Program-made: the position numbers and the translations under genes
In this document: positions 50,096-61,559 of the stretch, piece by piece
How positions within the stretch are numbered: the first letter of the stretch is position 1
How the letters are laid out: every line of letters begins with the position of its first letter
Notes under the pieces: model-generated
Databases searched by the model: none
Told to the model about the DNA's origin: nothing
Seen by the model: the letters and a program-made list of their open reading frames with translations, nothing else
Assembly (NCBI GenBank): GCA_026004975.1
Contig: BPKE01000001.1
Coordinates: forward strand, 561,788 to 625,787
Direction: 5' to 3'
Length of the DNA stretch: 64,000 nucleotides
Source: Gammaproteobacteria bacterium
Lineage (GTDB): Bacteria; Pseudomonadota; Gammaproteobacteria; HTCC5015

Positions 50096-51919
50096 TCAGC
50101 GGTAGAACGGCTCCTCGTAGGCCGGTTCGTGGCGCAGCACCAGGCCCGCCCCGCCGGCGCGCACGTCGGCGGCCAGCAAGGCCCCGAGGCGCTCGGCGAC
50201 CAGCGGCCGCGAGAACAGGAAGCCCTGGAACTCCTCGCAGTCCAGCGCCCGCAGGGCGCCGAGCTGCTCGGGCAGCTCGATGCCCTCGGCGACCACCGCC
50301 AGATGCAGGCCGCGGGCCAGGGCCGTGATCGCCCGCACCAGGCTGCGCGCCTCGGCGCTGACGGCGACGTCGAGCACGAAGCTGCGGTCGATCTTCAGAT
50401 AGTCGATCGGCAGGCGGGTGAGCTGGGCGAGCACCGAGTAGCCGGTGCCGAAATCGTCGATGGCGATCTTCACGCCGGCGGCGCGCAGCGCCTGCAGCTC
50501 CTCCAGCGCGCCGTCGCGCGGATCCAGGAACAGGTTCTCGGTGATCTCCACCTCCAGCACGATGCGGCGCGCGTCCAAGCCGGCGCGCGAGCGCGCCGCG
50601 GCCAGCGCCTCGGCGAAGCGGCCGCCGTGCAACTGCAGGGGCGAGACGTTCACGGCCACGTGCAGGGGCCGGTCGAGCAGCTCCTGCCAGCGCCGCGCCT
50701 GCGCGCAGACCTCTTCCAGCAGCCATTCGCCCACGGGGCGGATCAGGCCGCTCTCCTCGAGCAGATGCAAAAACTCGGCCGGCGGCAGCAGGCCGCGCAA
50801 CGGGTGTTGCCAGCGCAGCAGCGCCTCCACGCCGACGATGCGGCCGTCGCGCACGCTCACCCGCGGCTGGTAGTGCACGCGGAACTCGCCGCGCTCCAGC
50901 GCGGCCGGCAGCTCGGAACGCAGGGCGAAGCGCACGCTGGCGCTGCGCGCCAGGTCGTCGGAATAGAACACCAGGCGCCGCTGGCCGCCGCGCTTGGCCT
51001 GGTGCAAGGCCGACTCGGCGTGGTTGAGCAGGACCGCCGCCGCCTGCCCGTCGCGCGGCGCCAGCGCCACCCCGGCGTGCAGGCCCAACTGCAGGCTGCG
51101 CTCGCCGAGGACGAACGGCCGGGACAGTTGCGCCAGCACGTTCTCCAGCAGGCGTTCCAGGCCGGCGCCGGGCCGCGCGTCCGGCAACAACAGCAAAAAG
51201 CGGTCGCCGTCCAGGCGCCCGGCCTCGGCGTCCAGCTCCAGGCCGCGCAGGCGCGCGCCGAGCTCGGCCAGCACCGCGTTGCCCGCCTCGCGACCGAGGT
51301 TCTCGTTGACCAGGCGGAAGTCGTCCACGCCCAGGCAGGCCACGGCCACCATGCCCGGGCGGGCGCGCTGCATGCGCAGCAGTTCGTCCAGGCGCGCGAG
51401 GATGTGGGCCGGGCCCGGCAGGCCGCTCACGCTGTCCAGGCCGCCGGTGTGGGCCTGCAGGCGCGCGCCGAGCCGCCGCAGGGCCGCCCGCGAGCGTGCC
51501 AGGCGCCGCGCCAGGCGCCGGCGCTCGACCAAAGCCTCGGCCTCCGCCAGGGCGACGAGCACGGCCTCGAGCAGCCGTTCGGGCGGGCACGGGCCGACCA
51601 GCAGGCGGTGGGGCGGCAGTGCGTTGAGCGCCCCGGCGATGCCGGCCAGGGCCTCGGCCGGGCACAGCAGCAGCAGGCGCGCTTCGGGCGCCAACGCCGC
51701 GGCCCGCGCCAGCACGTGCCCCCCCCTTTCGCCCAAGCCGCCCGCGTCGGCGAGCACCACCAACGGAGTGGCGCCGCCCTCCAGACCCGCCAGGGCGCGC
51801 CCGGCATCGGCCGCTTGCGCGCAACGCACCCCGCGCTCGAGCAAGGCCGCCGCAACGGCCTCGAAATCCGGTGCCGCACCCACCAGCAGCACCGCGGGAC
51901 ACTGCGTCGTTTCGTCCAT
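50096..51919 (-). CDS. EAL-domain c-di-GMP phosphodiesterase with degenerate GGDEF domain, paralogue
   Basis: A 607-residue relative of the next gene downstream. An N-terminal receiver-like domain (8-125) lacks an obvious phosphoacceptor Asp cluster. The coiled-coil linker is Arg/Ala-rich, the GGDEF loop is DGDRF (237-241), and the EAL domain keeps E365-A366-L367, NVSPLQL, EITEN, IDDFGTGYSVL, LKIDRSF, VAEGIEL and QGFLF. I start it at the ATG 51919 (MDETTQCPAVLLVG), where the folded part begins; the upstream frame to 52159 is non-coding. The two genes look like an old duplication. Confidence 0.92.
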   Translation of the reverse strand: MDETTQCPAVLLVGAAPDFEAVAAALLERGVRCAQAADAGRALAGLEGGATPLVVLADAGGLGERGGHVLARAAALAPEARLLLLCPAEALAGIAGALNALPPHRLLVGPCPPERLLEAVLVALAEAEALVERRRLARRLARSRAALRRLGARLQAHTGGLDSVSGLPGPAHILARLDELLRMQRARPGMVAVACLGVDDFRLVNENLGREAGNAVLAELGARLRGLELDAEAGRLDGDRFLLLLPDARPGAGLERLLENVLAQLSRPFVLGERSLQLGLHAGVALAPRDGQAAAVLLNHAESALHQAKRGGQRRLVFYSDDLARSASVRFALRSELPAALERGEFRVHYQPRVSVRDGRIVGVEALLRWQHPLRGLLPPAEFLHLLEESGLIRPVGEWLLEEVCAQARRWQELLDRPLHVAVNVSPLQLHGGRFAEALAAARSRAGLDARRIVLEVEITENLFLDPRDGALEELQALRAAGVKIAIDDFGTGYSVLAQLTRLPIDYLKIDRSFVLDVAVSAEARSLVRAITALARGLHLAVVAEGIELPEQLGALRALDCEEFQGFLFSRPLVAERLGALLAADVRAGGAGLVLRHEPAYEEPFYR

Positions 51920-52165
51920 CTCGCTCTCTCTTTGCCGGCCGTCGAGCACGCAGCGTCCCGCGCGGACGGGCGTTCCCGTCCGACCGGGCAGCATCGGCAT
52001 GTGCACCGATCCTTCGGAAGCCTCCAGGGCGCTCGACCGGCACCTCCCGGGCTCACCGCCGGGGCGGCTCGACGGCGCGGCGTTTGTCGTTTTTGTTCGC
52101 ATACCGGCGTCAGAATCATGACGCCGCCCCGGCAGTATAGCAGGCCGCGCCGCGGCCACGGCGGC

Positions 52166-53275
52166 TCACGCGAGCTCGGCGAGGGCCTGGTCGAGGGCGG
52201 CGAGAAAGCGGCGGTTGTCGGCCGGGCGGCCGACGGTCACGCGCAGGCAGCCGGCGAGCGCCGGGTGGGCGCCGTCGAGGCATTTGACGAGCACGCCGCG
52301 CTCGCGCAGGCCGGCATGGACACGGTCGGCGGCGCCGACCCGGAACGTGATGAAGTTGGCGGCGCTGGGCCAGACGTGCAGGCCGCGGCGGGCCAGGGCC
52401 CGCGCCAGGCGGGCGCGCTCGCGGCGGATGCGCTCGGCCTGGCCGCGGAACACCGCCATGTGGTCGGCGAAGAACCCCAGGCTCGCCTGGGTCAGGCTGT
52501 CGATGTTGTAGGGCAAACGCAGGGCGTCGAGCACCTCCAGCCACGGCCGACGGCCGATCAAAAGACCGAAACGCAGCCCCGCCAGGCCGAGCTTGGAGAC
52601 GGTGCGCAACACGAGCACGTTGGGCCGGCGGCGGGCGAGCTCGACGAGGGTGGCGCCGGCGAAAGGCTGGTAGGCCTCGTCGACGACCACCAGGCCGGGC
52701 GCGGCGGCGCAGACGTCGGCGACCGCCTCCGGATCGAAGAGATTGCCGGTCGGGTTGTTCGGCCAGGCGAGAAAGACCAGGGCCGGGCGGGCGGCGGCGA
52801 CCTGCGCGGCGGCGTCGGCCGGCAGGTCGAAGGTCTCGGGGTCGAGCGGCAGCGGGCGATAGTCGAGGTCGCAGGCCAGCGCCGCCTGGCGGTACATGCT
52901 GAAACCGGGTTCGGCGGCCATCACGCAGGGCCGGCCGGCGCCGGCGAGCGGACTGCCGAGCACGGCCAGACACAGCAGCAACAACCACTCGTCCGAGCCG
53001 TTTCCGGGCGACCAATCCAGATCGTCGGGCACCCCCAGGGCGGCGCCGACCCGCCCCCGCCAGTCGGGATCGTTCAGATAGGGGTAGCGGTTCGGCTCGA
53101 CGGCGGCCAGGGCGCGCAGCCAGGCGCGGCGCAGGGCCGCCGGCAGCGGATAGGGGTTCTCCATGGCGTCCAGGCACAACAGCCCGCGCCGGTCGGCGAC
53201 CGGGTAGGGGCGCAGCGCGCGCAAGGCGGGGCGCAGGGTGCGCGCCAGCGCCGCCTGGACGGCCGGGTCGTTCAT
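52166..53275 (-). CDS. hisC: Histidinol-phosphate aminotransferase
   Basis: A PLP enzyme of histidine synthesis. The 369 residues start [14 protein letters not shown], with [40 protein letters not shown] and the PLP Lys region [18 protein letters not shown]. The ATG at 53275 overlaps the hisD stop. It is the last gene of the minus-strand run. Confidence 0.95.
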   Translation of the reverse strand: MNDPAVQAALARTLRPALRALRPYPVADRRGLLCLDAMENPYPLPAALRRAWLRALAAVEPNRYPYLNDPDWRGRVGAALGVPDDLDWSPGNGSDEWLLLLCLAVLGSPLAGAGRPCVMAAEPGFSMYRQAALACDLDYRPLPLDPETFDLPADAAAQVAAARPALVFLAWPNNPTGNLFDPEAVADVCAAAPGLVVVDEAYQPFAGATLVELARRRPNVLVLRTVSKLGLAGLRFGLLIGRRPWLEVLDALRLPYNIDSLTQASLGFFADHMAVFRGQAERIRRERARLARALARRGLHVWPSAANFITFRVGAADRVHAGLRERGVLVKCLDGAHPALAGCLRVTVGRPADNRRFLAALDQALAELA

Positions 53276-54600
53276 GGGTCTTGCGCGCGCCCGTCGCCCC
53301 GGCACTCGGCCGAGCGGCGGTGGGCGTGCAAACCTTCACCCCGGGCCAGGCGCGCGGCGACCTCGGCCAGCACCGAGGCCCCGCCGGGACTGCATTCGAG
53401 CAGGGTGCTGCGCTTCTGGAAATCGTAGACGCCGAGCGGCGAGGCGAAGCGCGCGCTGCCGGCGGTGGGCAGGACGTGGTTGGGTCCGGCCACGTAATCG
53501 CCGAAGACTTCGGCCGCCCAATGGCCGAGGAACACGGCGCCGGCGTGGCGCAGGCGGGGCAACAGCGCCTGCGGGTCGTCCACCGCCAGCTCCAGGTGTT
53601 CGGGGGCGATGCGGTTGACCAGATCGACGGCCTGATCGAGATCGGCGACCCGGATGAGGGCGCCGCGACGGGTGAGCGAGCGGGCGATGATGTCGGCGCG
53701 CGGCTGCTCGGGCAGCAGGCGCTCGACGGCCGCGGCGACGGCGTCGAGGAACGCGGCGTCGGGGCTGATCAGGATGGCCTGGGCGAGTTCGTCGTGCTCG
53801 GCCTGAGCGAACAGGTCGAAGGCGGCCCACTCGGGATGGCTGCGGCCGTCGGCGACGATGACGACCTCGGAGGGGCCGGCGATGAGGTCGATGCCGACCC
53901 GGCCGAAGACCAGCCGCTTGGCGGCGGCCACGAAGCGGTTGCCGGGACCGACGATCTTGTCGACGGCCGGCACGGTCTCGGTGCCGTAGGCCAGGGCGGC
54001 GATCGCCTGGGCGCCGCCGAGGGTGAAGACGCGGTCGACACCGGCGATGGCGGCGGCGGCCAGCACCAGGGGGTTGAGTGTCCCGCCGGGGGCCGGCACG
54101 ACCATGATCAGCTCGGGCACGCCGGCGACCTTGGCGGGCACGGCGTTCATGAGCACCGAGGAGGGATAGGCGGCGCGGCCGCCGGGCACGTACAGGCCGA
54201 CGCGGTCCAGGGGGGTGACGCGCTGGCCGAGGCGGTTGCCGAGCTCGTCGGTGAAGGTCCAGTCCTCGAGCCGCTGGCGCTCGCCGTAGCGGCGGATGCG
54301 GCCGGCGGCGAACTCCAGCGCCTCGCGGTCGGCCGGGTCGATCTCGTCCAGGGCGGCCTCGAGGCGCGCCCGCGGCAATTCCAGCTCGGCGACACTGGCC
54401 GCTTCGAGGCGGTCGAAACGGCGGGTGTAATCGAGAAGGGCGCGGTCGCCGCGGCGGCGCACGTCTTCGAGGATGGTGCGCACCACGGTTTCGGTTTCGA
54501 GCTCGTCCTCGGCGGCGAGGACGCGCAGCTCCTCGAAGGCCGCGTCGAAGCCGGGGCCGGCCGCGTCCAGGCGGCGCAGGCGGACGGCCGGGGCGTTCAT
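53272..54600 (-). CDS. hisD: Histidinol dehydrogenase
   Basis: A zinc enzyme that performs the last two oxidations of histidine synthesis. The 442 residues include [84 protein letters not shown] and [15 protein letters not shown]. The ATG overlaps the end of aroG by 4 bases and the stop overlaps hisC. Confidence 0.98.
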   Translation of the reverse strand: MNAPAVRLRRLDAAGPGFDAAFEELRVLAAEDELETETVVRTILEDVRRRGDRALLDYTRRFDRLEAASVAELELPRARLEAALDEIDPADREALEFAAGRIRRYGERQRLEDWTFTDELGNRLGQRVTPLDRVGLYVPGGRAAYPSSVLMNAVPAKVAGVPELIMVVPAPGGTLNPLVLAAAAIAGVDRVFTLGGAQAIAALAYGTETVPAVDKIVGPGNRFVAAAKRLVFGRVGIDLIAGPSEVVIVADGRSHPEWAAFDLFAQAEHDELAQAILISPDAAFLDAVAAAVERLLPEQPRADIIARSLTRRGALIRVADLDQAVDLVNRIAPEHLELAVDDPQALLPRLRHAGAVFLGHWAAEVFGDYVAGPNHVLPTAGSARFASPLGVYDFQKRSTLLECSPGGASVLAEVAARLARGEGLHAHRRSAECRGDGRAQDP

Positions 54601-55679
54601 GCGCCCTCCGCGGCCCGCCCGCCGACCGCCCGGCGGCGGGCGCGCACGGCCCCGGCCAGGTGTTCGAGCAACGGCTCGGTGTCGTCCCAGCCCAGGCAGG
54701 CGTCGGTGATGCTCTGGCCGAAGGTCAGCGGCTTGCCGGGCACCACGTCCTGCCGCCCGGCGACCAGGTGGCTTTCGATCATGACGCCGAAGATGCGCTC
54801 GTCGCCGCCGGCGACCTGGGCGGCGATGTCGTGGGTGACGTCGATCTGCCGCTCGTGGATCTTGCGGCTGTTGGCGTGGCTGGCGTCGATCATGATGCGC
54901 GGATCCAGGCCGGCCTTCTCCAGCAAGGCGGCGGCGTCGTCGACGCTGGCGGCGTCGTAGTTGGGCTGGCGGCCGCCGCGCAGGATGATGTGGCAGTCCT
55001 CGTTGCCGGTGGTGAGCACGATCGCCGAGCGCCCTTCGGCGGTGACGCCGAGGAAGGCGTGCGGCCGCGCGGCGGCGCGGATCGCGTCCACCGCGATCTG
55101 CACGGTGCCGTCGGTGCCGTTCTTGAAGCCGATCGGGCAGGACAGGCCAGAGGCCAGCTCACGGTGGCCCTGGCTTTCGGTGGTGCGCGCGCCGATCGCC
55201 CCCCAACTGATCAGGTCCGAGAAATACTGGGGCGTGATCAGGTCGAGGAACTCGGTGCCGGCCGGCAGCCCCATCTCGGCCAGGTCGAGCAACAGCTTGC
55301 GCGCCAGGCGCAGCCCCTTGTTGATGTGGAAGCTGTTGTCGATGTCGGGGTCGTTGATCAGGCCCTTCCAGCCGACGGTGGTGCGCGGTTTCTCGAAGTA
55401 GACGCGCATGACGATCTCGAGCTCGCCGGCCAGGCGCTCGCGCACGGCCAGCAGGCGACGGCCATACTCGAGGGCGGCGGCCGGGTCGTGGACGGAACAG
55501 GGGCCGACCACGACCAGCAAGCGGTCGTCCCGCCGGTGCAGGATGCGGTGCACCGCCTCGCGCGCGGCGTGGACCGTCTCGGTGGCGCGCTCGCTGATGG
55601 GATACTCGGCGTGCACTTCCGCGGGCGTGGACAGTTCGCGGATTTCTTTGATGCGCAGGTTGTCGGTGTTGTATTTCAT
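54597..55679 (-). CDS. aroG: 3-deoxy-7-phosphoheptulonate (DAHP) synthase, AroG/F/H type
   Basis: First enzyme of the shikimate pathway, joining PEP and erythrose 4-phosphate. The 360 residues are the type I-alpha form, with the allosteric N-terminal segment ([18 protein letters not shown]), [62 protein letters not shown] and DASHANS. It lies between hisG and hisD with 4-base overlaps on both sides, an unusual place. Which aromatic amino acid inhibits it cannot be read safely from the sequence. Confidence 0.97.
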   Translation of the reverse strand: MKYNTDNLRIKEIRELSTPAEVHAEYPISERATETVHAAREAVHRILHRRDDRLLVVVGPCSVHDPAAALEYGRRLLAVRERLAGELEIVMRVYFEKPRTTVGWKGLINDPDIDNSFHINKGLRLARKLLLDLAEMGLPAGTEFLDLITPQYFSDLISWGAIGARTTESQGHRELASGLSCPIGFKNGTDGTVQIAVDAIRAAARPHAFLGVTAEGRSAIVLTTGNEDCHIILRGGRQPNYDAASVDDAAALLEKAGLDPRIMIDASHANSRKIHERQIDVTHDIAAQVAGGDERIFGVMIESHLVAGRQDVVPGKPLTFGQSITDACLGWDDTEPLLEHLAGAVRARRRAVGGRAAEGA

Positions 55680-56302
55680 GACACTGCCTTGGCGAGTCGC
55701 TCGATCAGGTCGCGCACGCGCGCGTGCTTCATCTTCATGGATGCCTTGTTGACAATCAAGCGCGAGGAAATTTCCGCGATCGGGGCCAGCGGGGCGAGGC
55801 CGTTGGCGGCCAGGGTGGCGCCGGTGTCGACCAGGTCGACGATCACGTCCGCCAGGCCGACCAAGGGCGCGAGCTCCATGGAGCCGTAGAGCTTGATGAT
55901 CTCGGCCTGCACGCCGCGGCCGGCGAAATAGGCCGCCGTGCAGCGCGGATACTTGGTGGCGACGCGCAGCCGACCGCGCTCCAGGTCCACGCCGGGCGGA
56001 CCGGCGACCATCAACCGGCAGCGGGCGAGCTTGAGATCGAGCGGCGCATAAAGCCCCTCGCCGCCGTGCTCCATGAGCACGTCCTTGCCGGCGACGCCGA
56101 GGTCGGCGGCGCCGTACTGCACGTAGGTCGGCACGTCGGCGGCCCGCACCACGACCAGGCGCAGGCCCGGCGTGTCGGTGTCGAGGATCAGCTTGCGGCT
56201 GGCGGACGGATCCTCCAGCGGCCGGATGCCGGCCGCGGCGAGCAACGGCAGCGTCTCCTCGAGAATCCGCCCTTTGGACAGGGCCAAGGTCAATCCGTCC
56301 AT
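55676..56302 (-). CDS. hisG: ATP phosphoribosyltransferase, short form HisG
   Basis: First and committed step of histidine synthesis. At 208 residues it is the short form, lacking the C-terminal regulatory domain; such HisG needs HisZ, which is not in this window. [52 protein letters not shown] and [15 protein letters not shown] are the family blocks, the last holding the PRPP phosphates. It starts 11 bp after murA and overlaps aroG by 4 bases. Confidence 0.97.
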   Translation of the reverse strand: MDGLTLALSKGRILEETLPLLAAAGIRPLEDPSASRKLILDTDTPGLRLVVVRAADVPTYVQYGAADLGVAGKDVLMEHGGEGLYAPLDLKLARCRLMVAGPPGVDLERGRLRVATKYPRCTAAYFAGRGVQAEIIKLYGSMELAPLVGLADVIVDLVDTGATLAANGLAPLAPIAEISSRLIVNKASMKMKHARVRDLIERLAKAVS

Positions 56303-56313
56303 CGGCGGCGCCC

Positions 56314-57939
<1,626 letters not shown>

Positions 57940-57943
<4 letters not shown>

Positions 57944-58593
57944 GAGGCCCCGCCTTCCCCGACCGCCTCGCCGTCGCCGCGCGCTTCCAGGCGCGCGATC
58001 AGCGCGTCCAGCCCGTTGCGGTCGATTTCCTGGGAGAAGCTGCTGCGGTAATTGGTGACCAGGCTCACGCCCTCGATGGCGATGTCGTAGACCTTCCAGC
58101 CGTCCTCCGGCTTGAACCGCAGGCTGTAGACGATCGGGATCGGCGGGCCGCCGGCGCGGCGGATCTCGCAGCGCACCTCGGCGAGCCGTTCGGGGTCGCG
58201 GCCGGGGCGGAACGGCAGGAAAACGACTTCCTCGTCGCGATACTTGGTCAAGGCGCTCTCATAGGTGTCGACCAGCAGGCGGCGGAAGGCGGCGACGAAG
58301 GCCTCGCGCTGCTCGGCCGTGGCGCGCCGCCAGTGCTTGCCGAGCACCAGCTTGGACATGGCGACGAAGTCCAGATGGGGCAGGATCAGCTCGCGCACCT
58401 TTTCGCGCAGGGCGGCCTCGTCGCCGGCGACCGCGCCGCTGCGCAGGGTCGCGAGCACCCGTTCGGTGACCGATTGCACCAGCGCCTGGGGGTCGGTCGG
58501 CGGGGGATCGGCGGCCGGCGCCGCAGGGGCGGCGGCCCGGACGACCGGCTGGACGGCGAGCGCCGCGACCAGAACGACGGCAACGCGTTTCAT
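57940..58593 (-). CDS. mlaC: Periplasmic phospholipid-binding protein MlaC
   Basis: Carries phospholipid between the MlaA-porin complex and MlaFEDB. It has 217 residues with a signal peptide (VAVVLVAALAVQPVVRAAA) and the Ttg2D fold: LPHLDFVAMSKLVLGKHWR, FRRLLVDTYESALTKY, and GWKVYDIAIEGVSLVTNYRS near the end. It overlaps mlaB and lies 21 bp after mlaD. Confidence 0.95.
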
Positions 58594-58614
58594 CGTGCAC
58601 CTCCTCGCGGCGGC

Positions 58615-59079
58615 TCAGTCGCCGGCCGCCTTGCTGTACAGGAACTGGCTGATCAGACGTTCGAGCACCATCGCCGACTCGGTGATGGCGAGGCGGTCGC
58701 CGTCCTCGAGGTAGGTCTCCTCGGCGCCGGGCTCGAGGCCGACGTACTGCTCGCCGAGCAGGCCGGCGGTGAGGATGCTCGCCGCGGTGTCGACGGGGAA
58801 GCGGTAGCGCCGATCGATCTCCAGCACCACCCGGGCCTGGTAATGGCTGTCGTCGTACTCGATGGCGGCGACGCGGCCGACGCGCACGCCCGAGGCCTTG
58901 ACCGGGGCGCGCACCTGCAGGCCGCCGATGTTTTCGAACCAGCCTTCCACGCGGTAGCCGTCGCCGCCGCCGATCTCGGCCAGGTTGCTGACCTTGAGGG
59001 CCAGCAGGAACAGGGCCGCCAGCCCCGCGGCGACGAAGGCGCCGACGGCCGTTTCCACAGCTCGGGTGGACATGGTCAT
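58615..59079 (-). CDS. mlaD: MCE-domain protein MlaD
   Basis: A 154-residue inner-membrane-anchored protein: one N-terminal helix (VGAFVAAGLAALFLLALKVS) and one MCE domain (YRVEGWFENIGGLQVRAPVK, VRVGRVAAIEYDD, SILTAGLLGEQYVGLEPG). Six copies form the periplasmic lipid channel of MlaFEDB. Overlaps mlaE by 4 bases. Confidence 0.97.
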   Translation of the reverse strand: MTMSTRAVETAVGAFVAAGLAALFLLALKVSNLAEIGGGDGYRVEGWFENIGGLQVRAPVKASGVRVGRVAAIEYDDSHYQARVVLEIDRRYRFPVDTAASILTAGLLGEQYVGLEPGAEETYLEDGDRLAITESAMVLERLISQFLYSKAAGD

Positions 59080-59855
59080 TCTCCGTTCAGCATGATGGCG
59101 GTGAGCACGAAATTCAGGCCGAGGACCGCCAGCGAGGCGTTCACCACGCTGCGCGTGGTCGCCCGGCCGACGCCCTCGGCGGTGGGCACGGCATCGTACC
59201 CCTCGAACACGGCGATCCAGGTGGCGACGAAGCCGAACACCAGGGATTTGACCACCCCGCTGAGCAGATCGTCGTAGAAGTCCACGGCGTTGCGCATCTG
59301 CGCCCAGTAGGCGCCGGCGTCGACGCCGAGCAGCTCGACCCCGACCAGGTGACCGCCGAGCACGCCCACCGCGCTGAACAAGGCGGCCAGCAGCGGCATG
59401 GCCAGGAAACCGGCCAGCAACCGCGGCGTCATGACTTCCCGGTACGGATCGACGGCCATCATTTCCAGCGCCGAGAGCTGCTCGGTGGCCTTCATCAGGC
59501 CGATCTCCGCGGTCAGGGCCGAGCCGGCGCGGCCGGCGAACAAGAGCGCGGTGACCACCGGGCCGAGCTCGCGCACCAGCGACAGGCCGACCATCACGCC
59601 CAGCGACGACTCGGAATTGAAGCGCACCAGGATGTTGTAGCCCTGCAAACCCAGCACCATGCCGACGAACAGCCCCGAGATGAGCACGATGAGCACCGTG
59701 AGAACGCCGACCGCGTAGAGCTGCCGCACCAGCAACCCGGGCTTGCGCGCCAACGCCGGCAGGGCGAGGACGGTGTCGGCGAGGAAGCGCGTCGCGCGGC
59801 CCAGGCGCGCCAGCGCGTCCAGAACCGCACGGCCGAGGCGGGCCAGGGCGTTCAT
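59076..59855 (-). CDS. mlaE: Phospholipid ABC transporter permease MlaE
   Basis: The membrane subunit of MlaFEDB, 259 residues with five to six helices. LVRELGPVVTALLFAGRAGSA and EIGLMKATEQLSALEMMAVD are the family hallmarks, the latter holding the coupling helix that meets MlaF. Overlaps both mlaF and mlaD by 4 bases. Confidence 0.97.
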   Translation of the reverse strand: MNALARLGRAVLDALARLGRATRFLADTVLALPALARKPGLLVRQLYAVGVLTVLIVLISGLFVGMVLGLQGYNILVRFNSESSLGVMVGLSLVRELGPVVTALLFAGRAGSALTAEIGLMKATEQLSALEMMAVDPYREVMTPRLLAGFLAMPLLAALFSAVGVLGGHLVGVELLGVDAGAYWAQMRNAVDFYDDLLSGVVKSLVFGFVATWIAVFEGYDAVPTAEGVGRATTRSVVNASLAVLGLNFVLTAIMLNGE

Positions 59856-60676
59856 GCCGCGCGCTCCGCGGCGCCGAACAGGTCCTCGGCGTAGTCCGGC
59901 GCCGGATGGTGGAAACGCACCGGGCCGTCGGGGCGGGCGTCGAGGAACTGGCGCACCCAGGGATCGGCGCTGCGCCCGAGCGCCTCCGGGCTGCCGTGGG
60001 CGACCACGCGGCCGTCGGCGATCAAATAGATCTCATCGGCGATGGAGGCGGTCTCGGGTACGTCGTGCGAGACGATGATGCTGGTGATGCCCAAGGCCCG
60101 GTTGAAGGTCTTGATCAGCTGCACGAGCACGCCCATCGAGATCGGGTCCTGGCCGGTGAACGGTTCGTCGTACATGATCATCATCGGGTCCAGCGCCAGG
60201 GCGCGCGCCAGGGCGACACGCCGGGCCATGCCGCCGGACAGCTCGGCGGGCATCAAGTCCCGCGCGCCGCGCAGGCCGACCGCGTGCAGCTTGGTCAGCA
60301 CGATGTGGCGGATCAGGGTCTCGGGCAACCGGGTGTGTTCGCGCAACGGATAAGCGACGTTGTCGTAGACGCTCAGGTCGGTGAGCAGCGCCCCGCTCTG
60401 GAACAACATGCCGATGCGCCGGCGCAAGGCGTACAGCTCCGCGCGGCCGAGCCGGTGCACGTCCCGGCCGTCGACCTCGATGCGCCCGGCGTCGGGCCGG
60501 AGCTGGGCGCCGATCAGTTTCAGCAACGTGGTCTTGCCGGTGCCGGACGGCCCCATGATCGCGGTCACGCTGCCGCGGCGCACGGTCAGGTCGATGCCGC
60601 GGAAGATCGGCTTGCTGCCGCGCGAGAAATGCAGGTCGCGGACGACCACCAAGGCATCGCCGTCGCTGGACACCAT
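59852..60676 (-). CDS. mlaF: Phospholipid ABC transporter ATP-binding protein MlaF
   Basis: Powers retrograde or anterograde phospholipid transport. The 274 residues contain Walker A IMGPSGTGKTTLLKLIGAQL, Q-loop MLFQSGALLTDLSVYDNVAY, signature LSGGMARRVALARALAL, Walker B MIMYDEPFTGQDPISMGV and the switch His in SHDVPE. The ATG at 60676 gives MVSSDGDALVVVRDLHF. It diverges from mlaA over 133 bp. Confidence 0.97.
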   Translation of the reverse strand: MVSSDGDALVVVRDLHFSRGSKPIFRGIDLTVRRGSVTAIMGPSGTGKTTLLKLIGAQLRPDAGRIEVDGRDVHRLGRAELYALRRRIGMLFQSGALLTDLSVYDNVAYPLREHTRLPETLIRHIVLTKLHAVGLRGARDLMPAELSGGMARRVALARALALDPMMIMYDEPFTGQDPISMGVLVQLIKTFNRALGITSIIVSHDVPETASIADEIYLIADGRVVAHGSPEALGRSADPWVRQFLDARPDGPVRFHHPAPDYAEDLFGAAERAA

Positions 60677-60746
60677 CGGGCCTCGGCCGGGAGGGGGAAG
60701 GCGGCACCAAGTGTGGGGACTGGCCACCGCGTCGTCAAGGACGGGT

Positions 60747-60774
60747 TTGGCCGGATGGGCGCAGCGTGTATGAT
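60747..60774 (+). promoter_or_regulatory. Candidate sigma-70 promoter for mlaA-yrbG-lptCAB
   Basis: TTGGCC (60747-60752), 16 bases, then TATGAT (60769-60774). Transcription would start near 60781, about 29 bases before mlaA. The same gap must hold the opposite promoter for mlaF, for which I see only a TTGACG without a good partner. Confidence 0.45.
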
Positions 60775-60809
60775 GCGCGCTGCGCCAAGCGTGTCCACGG
60801 AACGCCGCG

Positions 60810-61559
60810 ATGCCCGAGCCTTTCCGCCTTCCCCGCCCGTCCCGCGCCCTGGCGACCCTGTTGTTGTCGTGCGCCGCCGGCTGCGCCAGCCTGTCCGGAC
60901 CGCCGCCGGAGCACGACCCCTGGGAGCGCTTCAACCGCAGCGTGTTCGCTTTCAACGAATCGCTGGACCGGCACGTGCTCGAACCGGTCGCCCGCGGCTA
61001 CCGCCGCGTCACGCCCGACGCCGTCGAGACCGGCATTGCCAACGTGTTCGCCAACCTGGGCGAGCTGCGCAACACGCTAAACAACCTGCTGCAGGGCAAG
61101 CCCGGCGCGTCGCTCGGCAGCCTCGGGCGCTTCCTGGTCAACGGCACCCTCGGCCTGGGGGGGCTGTTCGACGTCGCCACGCCGCTCGGCCTGGAGCGGC
61201 ACGACGAAGACTTCGGCCAGACGCTGGGCCGCTGGGGAATCGGACCGGGTCCTTATCTGGTGCTGCCGTTGCTGGGCCCGAGCACCCTGCGCGACGGCGG
61301 CGGGCGCATCGCCGATCGGGGCGTCGACCTGGTGCGCACGATCGAGGACGACGAGCTGCGCTGGGGCCTACGCGCGCTGGATGCGGTGCAGACCCGCGCC
61401 CGCCTGCTCGAAGCCGGCGAATTGCTCGACGAAGCGGCGCTGGATCCCTACGTGTTCACCCGCGAGGCCTATCTGCAGCGCCGCCGCGCCCAGGTCCACG
61501 ACGGCGCACCGCCGCCGAGCGCCGAGGACGAGGCGATCGACATCTTCTCCGACGAATGA
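60810..61559 (+). CDS. mlaA: Outer-membrane lipid asymmetry lipoprotein MlaA (VacJ)
   Basis: Removes mislocalised phospholipid from the outer leaflet. The 249 residues have a signal peptide ending in a lipobox (LLSCAAGCASLSG, lipidated Cys in AGC), then DPWERFNRSVFAFNESLDRH, NVFANLGELRNTLNNLLQGK, RFLVNGTLGLGGLFDVAT, GQTLGRWGIGPGPYLVLPLL and GPSTLRDGGGR, all family blocks. Its place next to mlaFEDCB is logical. The stop overlaps the yrbG ATG. Confidence 0.97.
   Translation: MPEPFRLPRPSRALATLLLSCAAGCASLSGPPPEHDPWERFNRSVFAFNESLDRHVLEPVARGYRRVTPDAVETGIANVFANLGELRNTLNNLLQGKPGASLGSLGRFLVNGTLGLGGLFDVATPLGLERHDEDFGQTLGRWGIGPGPYLVLPLLGPSTLRDGGGRIADRGVDLVRTIEDDELRWGLRALDAVQTRARLLEAGELLDEAALDPYVFTREAYLQRRRAQVHDGAPPPSAEDEAIDIFSDE

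Noticed and set aside
50129-53428. A 1099-codon plus-strand ORF
   Set aside because: It runs antisense through an EAL gene and hisC and has no recognisable domain; a shadow of the minus-strand genes.
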